DNA of 64,000 nucleotides from Pyrinomonas methylaliphatogenes. GTDB taxonomy: Bacteria > Acidobacteriota > Blastocatellia > Pyrinomonadales > Pyrinomonadaceae. Numbering within the stretch: position 1 is the first letter of the stretch; every line of letters begins with the position of its first letter. The notes below the pieces were generated by a model, which saw only the letters and a program-made list of their open reading frames with translations, made no database searches and was not told the DNA's origin. This document shows positions 37,773 through 45,162 of the stretch, piece by piece. A program made the position numbers and the translations under genes. The stretch lies in contig NZ_CBXV010000008.1 in the NCBI RefSeq assembly GCF_000820845.2, positions 852,705 to 916,704 on the forward strand, given 5' to 3'.

Positions 37773-38999
37773 ATGGCGGTCTCTTCAATCACATTTGCTC
37801 CGGCGAAGATCGTGCGGGCCCTGTTACAAGCCGGGTGCGTTCGTCGCGCCTTCTCCTTTTTCGAGGAGCGGGCCGAAGAGATCGACGATCTGCATGCGGA
37901 GATCTGCTCCATTCCGGCTCCCCCTTTCGGTGAGGAGCGGCGCGCTCGCTATCTTCGCGGGCGATTGGCCCAGGTCGAGCCTGACGAATTGGAACTCGAC
38001 GAAGAGGGGAACGTGATTGCGCTGCTTCGCGGTCGGTCCCTGTTTCCCCTTCTCGTCCTGAGCGCGCACATCGACACGGTCTTCCCTCCGAACACGGATT
38101 TCACCGTGCGCCGCGAAGGGCGCATCCTTCGCGCGCCGGGCATCGCCGATGATGGGTGCGGTTTGGCGGCGCTCATCGCACTGGCTGAAGCCATTCGGCG
38201 TTATGAGATCAAGACGAAAGGTTCGATCCTCTTCGTCGGCACGGTCGGCGAAGAGGGGGAAGGTAACCTTCGCGGCGTGCGCCATCTGTTGTTGAAGGGG
38301 AGATGGGCGGGCCGGATCGATTCGTTCATCAGCTTAGATGGTGCTGGACTCGAGCGCATCACTAACGGCGCCTTAGGGTCGCGACGCTTCCGTGTGCGTT
38401 TCATCGGAGCCGGCGGGCATTCGTGGGGAGATTTCGGCATCGCCAATCCGATCCACGCATTGGGGCGCGCCATCGCGCGTTTGGTCGTCTATCCCACGCC
38501 GCTGCGCCCGCGCACTTCGTTCAATGTCGGGCGGATAGAAGGCGGAGCTGGCGTGAACGTCATCGCGCGCGAAGCGACGATGGATGTCGATCTGCGCTCG
38601 GAGTCGGCGGAAGAGTTGGCGCGTTTGACGAATTTCTTCCACCGCACAGTTGCAGAAGCGGCTGCCGCCGAAAATGGCGCGCGCGCTTCGAGCGCGCCGC
38701 CGATCGAATTCGAGATCGAGCTGATCGGCGAGCGACCGGGAGGAGAGACGCCAGCCGAATCGACGCTCGTTCGATTGGCGCGTGAAGCGACGCGCGTGTT
38801 CGGCGTCGATCCATTTCTCGATCGCGCTTCGACCGATGCCAATATCGCCATCTCGATGGGGATCCCAGCGATCACGATCGGCGTCGGCGGCACTTCGGGG
38901 AACGTCCACACGCTCAATGAGTGGTACGATCCGCACGGGCGCGAGGAAGGGCTTAAACGCGCGCTATTGATCGCCCTTGGCATAGCTGGTCTCGGTTGA
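37773..38999 (+). CDS. M20 family metallopeptidase
   Basis: A 408-residue zinc exopeptidase of the M20/PepT type. Metal and catalytic positions are visible in order: LSAHIDTVF (His-x-Asp), [12 protein letters not shown] (bridging Asp), [14 protein letters not shown] (general-base Glu followed by Glu) and [13 protein letters not shown] in the dimerisation domain. It probably releases an N-terminal residue from short peptides or deacylates an amino acid. No signal peptide is seen. It lies between the IPM-synthase-like gene and pta, with a weak ribosome-binding site. Confidence 0.88.
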   Translation: MAVSSITFAPAKIVRALLQAGCVRRAFSFFEERAEEIDDLHAEICSIPAPPFGEERRARYLRGRLAQVEPDELELDEEGNVIALLRGRSLFPLLVLSAHIDTVFPPNTDFTVRREGRILRAPGIADDGCGLAALIALAEAIRRYEIKTKGSILFVGTVGEEGEGNLRGVRHLLLKGRWAGRIDSFISLDGAGLERITNGALGSRRFRVRFIGAGGHSWGDFGIANPIHALGRAIARLVVYPTPLRPRTSFNVGRIEGGAGVNVIAREATMDVDLRSESAEELARLTNFFHRTVAEAAAAENGARASSAPPIEFEIELIGERPGGETPAESTLVRLAREATRVFGVDPFLDRASTDANIAISMGIPAITIGVGGTSGNVHTLNEWYDPHGREEGLKRALLIALGIAGLG

Positions 39000-39057
39000 T
39001 CTTGGGACCGGTTTTAGCATCTTTGCTCTCCAACTCGATGACGCAGGTTTTCCGAAG

Positions 39058-40071
39058 ATGGTTGATGTTCTCAAACGCATACGTCAACGAGCGGCTGCCG
39101 ATCCGCAGCACATCGTTCTGCCCGAAGGTGAGGATCCGCGCACGATCGTCGCCGCGGCAACGTGCTTGCGCGAGAGGCTGGCGCGCTTGACTCTGTTGGG
39201 TGATGTGGAGCGCATCAGAGAGAAGGCGCGCGAAGTGGACGCGGATCTGACCGGCGCGGAGATCTTCGATCATCGGCGTGCGCCGGACTTCGAGAAGATG
39301 GCGATGCTCTATTATGAACTTCGTCGCGCTAAAGGCGTGACGTTCGACGAGGCGCGACGCGCGGTCGAGGATCCGCTCTATTACGGCGATCTGATGGTGC
39401 GTGCGGGGCGGGCCGACGGATCGGTCGCGGGAGCGACGAATACGACGGCCCATACGGTCCGCGCGGCGCTTCATTGCATCGGTCTGCGCGCCGGTTTCAA
39501 GATCGTCTCGAGCTTTTTCGTGATGGTGGTGCCCAAAAAAGAGTTCGGCGCAGACGGGGCGCTCATCTACGCCGATTGCGGAGTGGTGATCGAGCCTTCG
39601 GCGGCGGAGCTAGCCGAGATCGCCATCGCTTCGGCGGAGTCGTGTCGCGCGTTGCTCGGGGTTGAGCCGCGCATCGCCATGCTCTCGTTCTCGACCAAAG
39701 GAAGCGCCTCGCATCGATTGATCGACAAGGTCGTCGAAGCGACACGCACCGTGCGCGCGCGCGCGCCCGAGTTGCTCGTCGATGGCGAACTGCAAGCTGA
39801 CGCCGCCCTCATCCCACAAGTGGCCCAATCGAAAGCTCCGGGCTCGCCCGTCGCCGGACGCGCTAATGTCCTCATCTTCCCGGATCTTCAAGCTGGCAAC
39901 ATCGCTTATAAGTTGACGGAACGGTTGGCAGGGGCGACGGCCATCGGGCCGATCCTGCAAGGGCTGGACCGCCCGGCGAACGATCTATCGCGCGGTTGTA
40001 AGGCTGAAGATATCGTCGATGCGATCGCTATCACAGCCGTGCAGGCCCAAGCCCGTAAAGGCGCGGGATAG
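39058..40071 (+). CDS. pta: Phosphate acetyltransferase
   Basis: A 337-residue enzyme of the short Pta type that interconverts acetyl-CoA and acetyl phosphate. [15 protein letters not shown] lies at the N-terminus, [18 protein letters not shown] in the active-site region, and [12 protein letters not shown] with [13 protein letters not shown] and [17 protein letters not shown] later, all canonical. A phosphate butyryltransferase is the alternative but less likely. No ackA gene is in the window. Confidence 0.93.
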   Translation: MVDVLKRIRQRAAADPQHIVLPEGEDPRTIVAAATCLRERLARLTLLGDVERIREKAREVDADLTGAEIFDHRRAPDFEKMAMLYYELRRAKGVTFDEARRAVEDPLYYGDLMVRAGRADGSVAGATNTTAHTVRAALHCIGLRAGFKIVSSFFVMVVPKKEFGADGALIYADCGVVIEPSAAELAEIAIASAESCRALLGVEPRIAMLSFSTKGSASHRLIDKVVEATRTVRARAPELLVDGELQADAALIPQVAQSKAPGSPVAGRANVLIFPDLQAGNIAYKLTERLAGATAIGPILQGLDRPANDLSRGCKAEDIVDAIAITAVQAQARKGAG

Positions 40072-40157
40072 GCGGGCTGGCGAGCGCCGATAGTCACATT
40101 ATCGTCGGGGGGCGGGCGTAGCGGCGTTGGCGACGCGCGGTCGGTCCAGCAGCGATT

Positions 40158-41276
40158 TCAGACGTAAGATGGGTCGTGTGGCGATCGTTCGTTGAAGTTC
40201 TGTTCCCAATCGAAATCCCTCATCGAGCGCTTGTGTAACTCTTCCCAATCTTCGCGAGGGATGCGAAGGAAGGCTTGGATGACTTTGGGATCGAACTGAG
40301 TGCCCGAGTGGCGGCATAGTTCAGAAGCGGCCCATTCATAGGAGCGACCTTTTCGATAGATGCGGTCGCTCATCATCGCATCGAGCGCGTCGGCGACGGC
40401 GAAGATGCGCGCTTTGATGTCTATCTCTTCGCCGCGCAGTCCCAGCGGATAGCCGGATCCGTCCCATCTTTCATGATGCTGGCCGACGACACATGCCGCC
40501 CCTTCCAAAAACTTTATGCCGCTTAACATCTGTTGACCGAGACGCGGATGCTCGCGCATGCGCTGCCACTCCTCTTCCGTGAGCTGCCCGGGTTTGCGTA
40601 GGATGGCGTCGGGAATGCCGATCTTGCCTATGTCGTGGAGCAGCGCGCCGAACTCCAGCGCGCGCATCTCCTCTTCAGAGAGTCCGAGTTCGCGGCCCAG
40701 CCTGAGGCTGAAGTTGACGACGCGCTCCGAATGGCCGCGCGTTTCGGAATCGCGCATCTCGAGCGCCATCACGAGCGCGCGCAAAGTGGCGCGATATGAC
40801 TCTTCAAGCGAAACAAGCGCGCGATCGAGTTGCGCCGTCCGTTCCTCGACGAGCTTTTCGAGAAAGTTCTCGTAGTGGCGTTTGGCGACGATCAGATCGC
40901 GGTGTTCGAGGGCGCGCTCAACAGCCGCTTCGACGTGGCGCAGATCGAATGGCTTCATGATGTAATCGAACGCGCCGACGCGCAACGCTTCGATCGCGCT
41001 CTCGATCGTTTGCATGCCGCTGATGAGGATGACGACCGTGTCCGGAGCGAGCGCGAGCACGCGCGGGACCAGCTCGAGCCCGCTCATGCCTTTCATCATG
41101 ATGTCGCTGATCACCAGGTCATAGTTGCAAACGAGCAACCGCTCCAGCGCTTGCTCGGCGGAGTTGACCGTCTCGCATTCGTAGTTGCCGCTCAAGAGAT
41201 CAAAAAGCACGCTGCCGACCTCGAGTTCGTCATCGGCGATGAGAATGCGCCTTTTTGATCCGCTCCCCTGAATCAT
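40158..41276 (-). CDS. Response regulator with HD-GYP c-di-GMP phosphodiesterase output
   Basis: A 372-residue two-domain protein. The receiver (about 10-125) has the phospho-acceptor Asp in DLVISDIMMKGMSG and the conserved Lys in GAFDYIMKPFD. A helical linker leads to an HD-GYP domain (about 185-345) with HSERVVNFS, GALLHDIGKIGIPDAIL, HHERWDGSGYPLGLRG and DALDAMMSDRIYRK. It should hydrolyse cyclic di-GMP when phosphorylated. ATG 41274-41276 begins the receiver; longer upstream reading is not conserved in type. No sensor kinase is adjacent. Confidence 0.92.
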   Translation of the reverse strand: MIQGSGSKRRILIADDELEVGSVLFDLLSGNYECETVNSAEQALERLLVCNYDLVISDIMMKGMSGLELVPRVLALAPDTVVILISGMQTIESAIEALRVGAFDYIMKPFDLRHVEAAVERALEHRDLIVAKRHYENFLEKLVEERTAQLDRALVSLEESYRATLRALVMALEMRDSETRGHSERVVNFSLRLGRELGLSEEEMRALEFGALLHDIGKIGIPDAILRKPGQLTEEEWQRMREHPRLGQQMLSGIKFLEGAACVVGQHHERWDGSGYPLGLRGEEIDIKARIFAVADALDAMMSDRIYRKGRSYEWAASELCRHSGTQFDPKVIQAFLRIPREDWEELHKRSMRDFDWEQNFNERSPHDPSYV

Positions 41277-41914
41277 CTTGAAAGATGACTTTCCCTTAAA
41301 ATATTCCCAAGCGCCAACGGGGCATATCGGGGCAAGAGTTTGGCGCGGTGGGAGAACCGTGAGGCGGAACATATTGTAGCAATATGAAGGTTCCATCACA
41401 AGGCGGTGTAAAAATGCGACCATTTAATGGGTTAGGGTTCAAAGCGCGAAGGCTGAGCGCGAGCTTGCGTTTGGTGGTTTCGGTCCCGCAGGCAGGAACG
41501 ACCCGGACCGTTCTGATGGACGCGATCTAGCGGCCTTCTCTCGGGTAGTTTTAAAAGCCTTTCTATGAAGGCTTGAAGATCTCGAAGATCGAATCCCACA
41601 CGAGGAGGGTGATGCGCCTCATCCGCAAGAGTCGGGTGTGCTCGACCTTCGCGCGACGCGCGGAAAGGACAAGTCTTCATTAGTTCGAGCGGAGGCGCGC
41701 TGCGGCAACGCCAAATCTTTTAGATCTTCTTTATTTATTAGTTTGACCGGAAACGGTCGCTCCCCTTGTGACTCGTGGGACTCATGTCGTTCAGCAACGC
41801 GAGCCGCTCTTTGCGTAAGGGCGAATCTTGATCTTCGGACATGTTGGGCGCCCGAACTTTCTAGCCGCCGCATCTCTGGCATAAAGGTCAAAGAAGGTGG
41901 TCGTGCGTCGAGAG
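41277..41914. other. Non-coding spacer between HD-GYP gene and tRNA-Leu
   Basis: About 640 bp without a convincing gene. It contains an inverted repeat near the HD-GYP gene (separate entry) and a hairpin AAGCCTT-TCTATG-AAGGCTT near 41555-41575. No direct-repeat pair of the window's usual type was found here. Confidence 0.45.
41366..41394. promoter_or_regulatory. Inverted repeat upstream of the HD-GYP gene (possible operator)
   Basis: ATATTG-TAG-CAATAT at 41371-41385 is a perfect inverted repeat. It is flanked by GGAAC (41366-41370) and GTTCC (41390-41394), which also pair. It lies 90-118 bp upstream of the start codon, where a regulator dimer could bind, but the regulator is unknown. Confidence 0.45.
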
Positions 41915-41943
41915 TTGACTGCCACCTTCCTTCCTCTTATGAT
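41915..41943 (+). promoter_or_regulatory. Promoter of tRNA-Leu
   Basis: TTGACT at 41915-41920, a 17-bp spacer, and TATGAT at 41938-41943. The -10 ends 14 bp before the mature tRNA. Confidence 0.8.
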
Positions 41944-41957
41944 TTGAGCCAAGGGTT

Positions 41958-42046
41958 GCCGGAGTGGCGAAATTGGTATACGCACCAGACTCAAAATCTG
42001 GCGGGGTTCACTCCCCATGTCGGTTCGAGTCCGACCTCCGGCACCA
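41958..42046 (+). tRNA. tRNA-Leu (anticodon CAA), with encoded CCA
   Basis: The acceptor GCCGGAG pairs with CTCCGGC, followed by ACCA. The anticodon stem CCAGA-TCTGG holds loop CTCAAAA with anticodon CAA, reading UUG. A long class II variable arm and the T loop TTCGAGT follow. A T-run (TAATTTTTT) just after the CCA may end transcription. Confidence 0.97.
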
Positions 42047-42313
42047 ATAATTTTTTAGTATCCCAGCGCTCCCTTAGCATCGATTCGATCGGAAAGTCTC
42101 TATTCCCCTCCTCTGGGGCGCGACCGTGCGCGATCGCGTTGGCTCACACATCGATCGGAGGGATCTTTCCCCCATTGGCGGTAAGGAGAGTCGCTTTGCC
42201 GCATCACAAGCCGGGGCTTGTTTGGGAGTGGAGTTCGTCGGTGGGCGATAGCGTGAGAAGTCACTTCACGGGTCAGGATCTCTCTTCAGGCGGCGAAAAG
42301 CGCGGACCGATCT

Positions 42314-42424
42314 GTTTCGATTCTCCACTAGACTTTTGATCGCCTAAAACGTCGTCTATCCTTGATGCGCTTGATGCCCATGCCAGCGTTTCGATTCTCC
42401 ACCGGACTCTTGATCGCCTAAAAC
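42314..42424. CRISPR. CRISPR-like two-repeat unit, 37-bp repeat and 37-bp spacer
   Basis: Copies at 42314-42350 and 42388-42424 match at 34 of 37 positions. They begin GTTTCGATTCTCCAC and end GATCGCCTAAAAC, the GTTTC...AAAC frame of many CRISPR repeats. The unique spacer (42351-42387) is 37 bp. With only two repeats and no cas genes nearby, it is either a decayed mini-array or one member of the paired-repeat family here. Confidence 0.55.
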
Positions 42425-42471
42425 TGTTCAAAGGAGCATAGGAACGTGCAAGACGAGGTGGGAGTCGGCTG

Positions 42472-42613
42472 TCCAAACTCCGTATTGTGGGTAAGGCGCG
42501 CGTGTCGCTAAAGATGCCGAACCCGATCAGAGCCTAAATTCATATTGTGAGAGTTGAGCAGACTTTTTCGCTATAAATCGATCAACAAAGGCCTAAACTT
42601 CATATTGTGAGAG
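42472..42613. repeat. Direct repeats, 22-23 bp, period 60, three copies (first degenerate)
   Basis: Copies at 42532-42553 and 42591-42613 share GCCTAAA then TTCATATTGTGAGAG, with one base inserted in the second. They enclose a 37-bp spacer. A weaker copy reading CCAAACTCCGTATTGTGGG lies 60 bp before the first, keeping the same period. Confidence 0.7.
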
Positions 42614-42719
42614 GCTAAGCCTGGCGCTGGATGCCCGAACCGAGGGCGATCGCGCCGGATGGGAGAAGAAGGCCGCAGAGGGCTTGTGGGATAATCGTCG
42701 TGCACTTTGGGGATCAAGG

Positions 42720-42814
42720 GGCGCATCCCGATATAACTACGGCGGGAATCAGACAGAGCCGCTGGCGCTCGATTTTGTCGTTCTCGGCGCATCCCGATAT
42801 AACTACGGCGGGAA
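42720..42814. repeat. Direct-repeat pair, 29 bp exact, period 66
   Basis: Copies at 42720-42748 and 42786-42814 are identical (beginning GGCGCATCCCGATATAACTA), each with a TCCCG...CGGGA inverted repeat. The unique spacer is 37 bp. Confidence 0.88.
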
Positions 42815-42879
42815 CACACCGCCTCGGCGGTGGCGACTTCGGATGCCGAGCGCGGGCGGTGACTCAGATGATGAGGACT

Positions 42880-42974
42880 GTGAAGCGATAAAAGGTCAAA
42901 TAGAGAGCTGGTTCTAGAGGCCATCTCTTCGGACGGTCCACTACGTGTGAAGCGATAAGAAGTCAAATCGAGAG
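42880..42974. repeat. Direct-repeat pair, 28 bp with 3 mismatches, period 67
   Basis: Copies at 42880-42907 and 42947-42974 share GTGAAGCGATAA, GTCAAAT and GAGAG with three substitutions; the spacer is 39 bp. A short extra match (TGAAGCGAT) lies 34 bp further on at 42982-42990. Confidence 0.75.
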
Positions 42975-42994
42975 AGGAGTTTGAAGCGATTGTA

Positions 42995-43048
42995 GCTTGC
43001 AGTCATGACTGCTTCTCGACGCTCGTTCTACGAGTTCCGACTGCAAGC
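42995..43048 (+). other. Stem-loop region upstream of the secreted M24 peptidase
   Basis: GCTTGCAGTC at 42995-43004 pairs with GACTGCAAGC at 43039-43048. Nested inside are the palindrome GCAGTCATGACTGC (42999-43012, competing fold) and a CTCGT-TCT-ACGAG hairpin. It lies about 85 bp before ATG 43134 and could be a structured leader. No known riboswitch was recognised. Confidence 0.4.
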
Positions 43049-43133
43049 GCCTAATCGCGGCGTTGCGGGAAAGAAGGATATCGCTAATTCTCGACGTTGC
43101 GTTCCACGATCTCCGAGGAAAGGAGGCGTTGTG

Positions 43134-44660
43134 ATGAAAGCGCATCGGGGGCGTGTCGTTTTGCTGATGGCGTTGATGTTTCTAGCGCCGACGATTGGCC
43201 GCGGCCAGAGCCAGCCCTATTATCAACCCCATTTTCCCCCGGAGGAGTTTAGGGCTCGATGGAACAAGATCTTCGACAAGATCGGCCCGGGAGCCATCGC
43301 CATCGTCCAGGGGGCGCCGCAAGTGGGCGGTTTTATCTATCCCCGTCAGACGAATGAGTTCTACTATCTCTGCGGTATTGAGACGCCACATTCTTACATC
43401 ATTCTTGATGGACGAACGCGTCGGGCGATACTGTTTCTTCCACCTCGGAATCCTCGACTGGAAAGCGCTGAGGGGCGGGTCCTCTCAGCCGAAGATGCTG
43501 AATTGGCGAAGAGGCTTACCGGCGTTGATGAAACGTTGAGCACACAGATGCTGACGGTCGATTGGCTGCGGCAATTTTTAGGGCGGCCAACTCCGGTGAT
43601 CTACACGCCGTTCGCTCCGGCAGAAGGTGCCGCGCAGAGTCGTGGCGAGCTTCTGGCGGCCAATGCCAGCATCGCGCTCGATTATTGGGATGGACGCCCC
43701 TCACGGGAAGCGCACTTCGTCGGGCTTCTGCGCACGCGCCTTCCTCAGATAGAGGTTCGAGATCTTTCGCCTATCCTTGATGAGTTGCGCAGTGTGAAGA
43801 GCCCACGCGAGATCGCGCTCATCCGCCGAGCCTCTCAGTTGGCTGGACTCGGCATCATCGAAGCGATGAAGGCGACGCGGCCCGGCATTTACGAATATCA
43901 ACTCGATGCCGTGGCGCGGTACGTGTATCTCGTCAATGGAGCACGGCTGGAGGGTTATCGTTCAATCGTCGCCTCCGGCACCGCCAATATCTGGAACATT
44001 CACTATTATCGTAACCTAGATCGATTGAAAGACGGCGATCTCGTGTTGATGGACTATGCCCCCGACTATGGTTATTACACCAGCGACATCGCTCGGATGT
44101 GGCCGGTCAACGGTAAGTTCAGTCCCTGGCAGCGTGAGCTGCTTCAGTTCGTGCTGGAATATCGCAAGGCCATCCTCGCCCGCATTCGTCCCGGCGTGAC
44201 CGTACAAACCATCATGGACGAGGCGAAGGCCGCGATGGAAGAGGTCTTTCGCCGAACGAAGTTCTCCAAACCGATTTATGAGCAGGCCGCCCGTCGGTTG
44301 GTAGAGACGGGCGGAGGCGTCTTCTCTCACCCAGTCGGAATGGCCGTTCATGATGTGGGGGCTTACACACGTGACGTTCTCAAACCCGGGCAGGTCTTCT
44401 CCATCGATCCTCAACTGCGAGTGCCCGAAGAGAATCTCTATCTCCGGTATGAAGATGTCGTCGTGGTGACGGAGACGGGCGTGGAGAATTTCACCGATTT
44501 CTTGCCCTCAGAATTGGACGATATCGAGAAGCTGGTCGGGCGAGGGGGTCTGCTGCAGATGTTCCCCCCTGCTTCTGAAGACGAACTGAAGCGACTCGGC
44601 AAACCGCAGGCTAGCGATGTTGCCTCAACTGCCGATCGCGCTGAACGAAATGGCAGGTGA
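43134..44660 (+). CDS. Secreted Xaa-Pro aminopeptidase (M24B)
   Basis: A 508-residue exported metallopeptidase. ATG 43134 has AGGAGG upstream and starts a signal peptide (MKAHRGRVVLLMALMFLAPTIGRGQ). The N-terminal creatinase-like domain (about 30-220) contains TNEFYYLCGIETPHSYIIL. The catalytic pita-bread domain follows, with LVLMDYAPDYGYYTSDIARMW (metal Asp pair), HPVGMAVHDVG (metal His) and the late Glu in FSIDPQLRVPEENLYLRYED. It removes residues before proline, here likely in the periplasm. A second, cytoplasmic paralogue lies at 52449-53765. Confidence 0.92.
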   Translation: MKAHRGRVVLLMALMFLAPTIGRGQSQPYYQPHFPPEEFRARWNKIFDKIGPGAIAIVQGAPQVGGFIYPRQTNEFYYLCGIETPHSYIILDGRTRRAILFLPPRNPRLESAEGRVLSAEDAELAKRLTGVDETLSTQMLTVDWLRQFLGRPTPVIYTPFAPAEGAAQSRGELLAANASIALDYWDGRPSREAHFVGLLRTRLPQIEVRDLSPILDELRSVKSPREIALIRRASQLAGLGIIEAMKATRPGIYEYQLDAVARYVYLVNGARLEGYRSIVASGTANIWNIHYYRNLDRLKDGDLVLMDYAPDYGYYTSDIARMWPVNGKFSPWQRELLQFVLEYRKAILARIRPGVTVQTIMDEAKAAMEEVFRRTKFSKPIYEQAARRLVETGGGVFSHPVGMAVHDVGAYTRDVLKPGQVFSIDPQLRVPEENLYLRYEDVVVVTETGVENFTDFLPSELDDIEKLVGRGGLLQMFPPASEDELKRLGKPQASDVASTADRAERNGR

Positions 44661-44796
44661 GCGAGCTGAGTGTTCGAACGCCGCTGATGATCGCTTCTAG
44701 TTATCGGCGCGCCCCGAAACGCTGCATTTGCTGAAACGATCGCGGACTTCCGTGAAACGGATCAGTGAGGTTGCGCCCGTCGCTGCTGGCGTAAGA

Positions 44797-44894
44797 GCAA
44801 AACGCCAAAATATGCTTCGCCTCGAGCTTTAGTCGTGATAGGACATAGGTGAAAAATCGTATGGCAAAACGCCAAAATATGCTTCGCCTCGAGC
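44797..44894. repeat. Direct-repeat pair, 31 bp exact, period 67
   Basis: Copies at 44797-44827 and 44864-44894 are identical (beginning GCAAAACGCCAAAATATGCT and ending CTCGAGC). The unique spacer is 36 bp. It lies in the 478-bp spacer between two convergent genes, which otherwise holds only the next repeat set. Confidence 0.88.
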
Positions 44895-44999
44895 GAGGCG
44901 AGTCGTTTGTCGGCAAGCGGCTGGTCTTGAGCGAAAAGCCCCATCTGAGTGTGGGGGGAAGCGCTGAGGGGAGAGAATCCGTTTCAGTTCGACGGACGC

Positions 45000-45162
45000 G
45001 AAAAGATCATACACGTGTGTCAATGAAAGGCGGCCAACCGGTCAAGCTGCGTGCTCGCTTCGCGCGAAAAGATCATACACGTGTGTCAATGAAAGGGAGC
45101 AGTGGCGCATGCTCTTGCTTAGGTCTAGCTTGAAAAGATCATACACGTGTGTCAGTGAAAGG
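45000..45162. repeat. Three direct repeats, 31 bp, period exactly 66 (CRISPR-like)
   Basis: Copies at 45000-45030, 45066-45096 and 45132-45162 (beginning GAAAAGATCATACACGTGTG, with palindrome ACACGTGT). The first two are identical; the third has one substitution. Two unrelated 35-bp spacers lie at 45031-45065 and 45097-45131. The third copy overlaps the last codons of the antiporter-rhodanese gene if UGA 45280-45282 is read through. No cas genes are nearby. Confidence 0.85.

Larger units (their letters stand above)
42047..43133. other. 1.1-kb non-coding region packed with direct-repeat pairs
   Basis: Between tRNA-Leu and the secreted M24 peptidase gene there is no convincing gene. Instead, four different repeat sets occur in a row at 42314-42424, 42472-42613, 42720-42814 and 42880-42974 (separate entries). 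Stem-loop sequence follows near 43000. Such density of repeats contrasts with the otherwise compact genome. Confidence 0.8.

Noticed and set aside
42047-42310. Possible 6S, RNase P or other known structured RNA after tRNA-Leu
   Set aside because: No diagnostic core motifs or long-range pairing could be recognised by eye.
41638-42339. 233-codon plus-strand frame spanning tRNA-Leu
   Set aside because: It reads straight through the tRNA gene and shows no protein-like composition.
42314-45162. Functional CRISPR-Cas locus
   Set aside because: No cas gene is present anywhere in the window, and repeat sequences differ from locus to locus, unlike a normal array.
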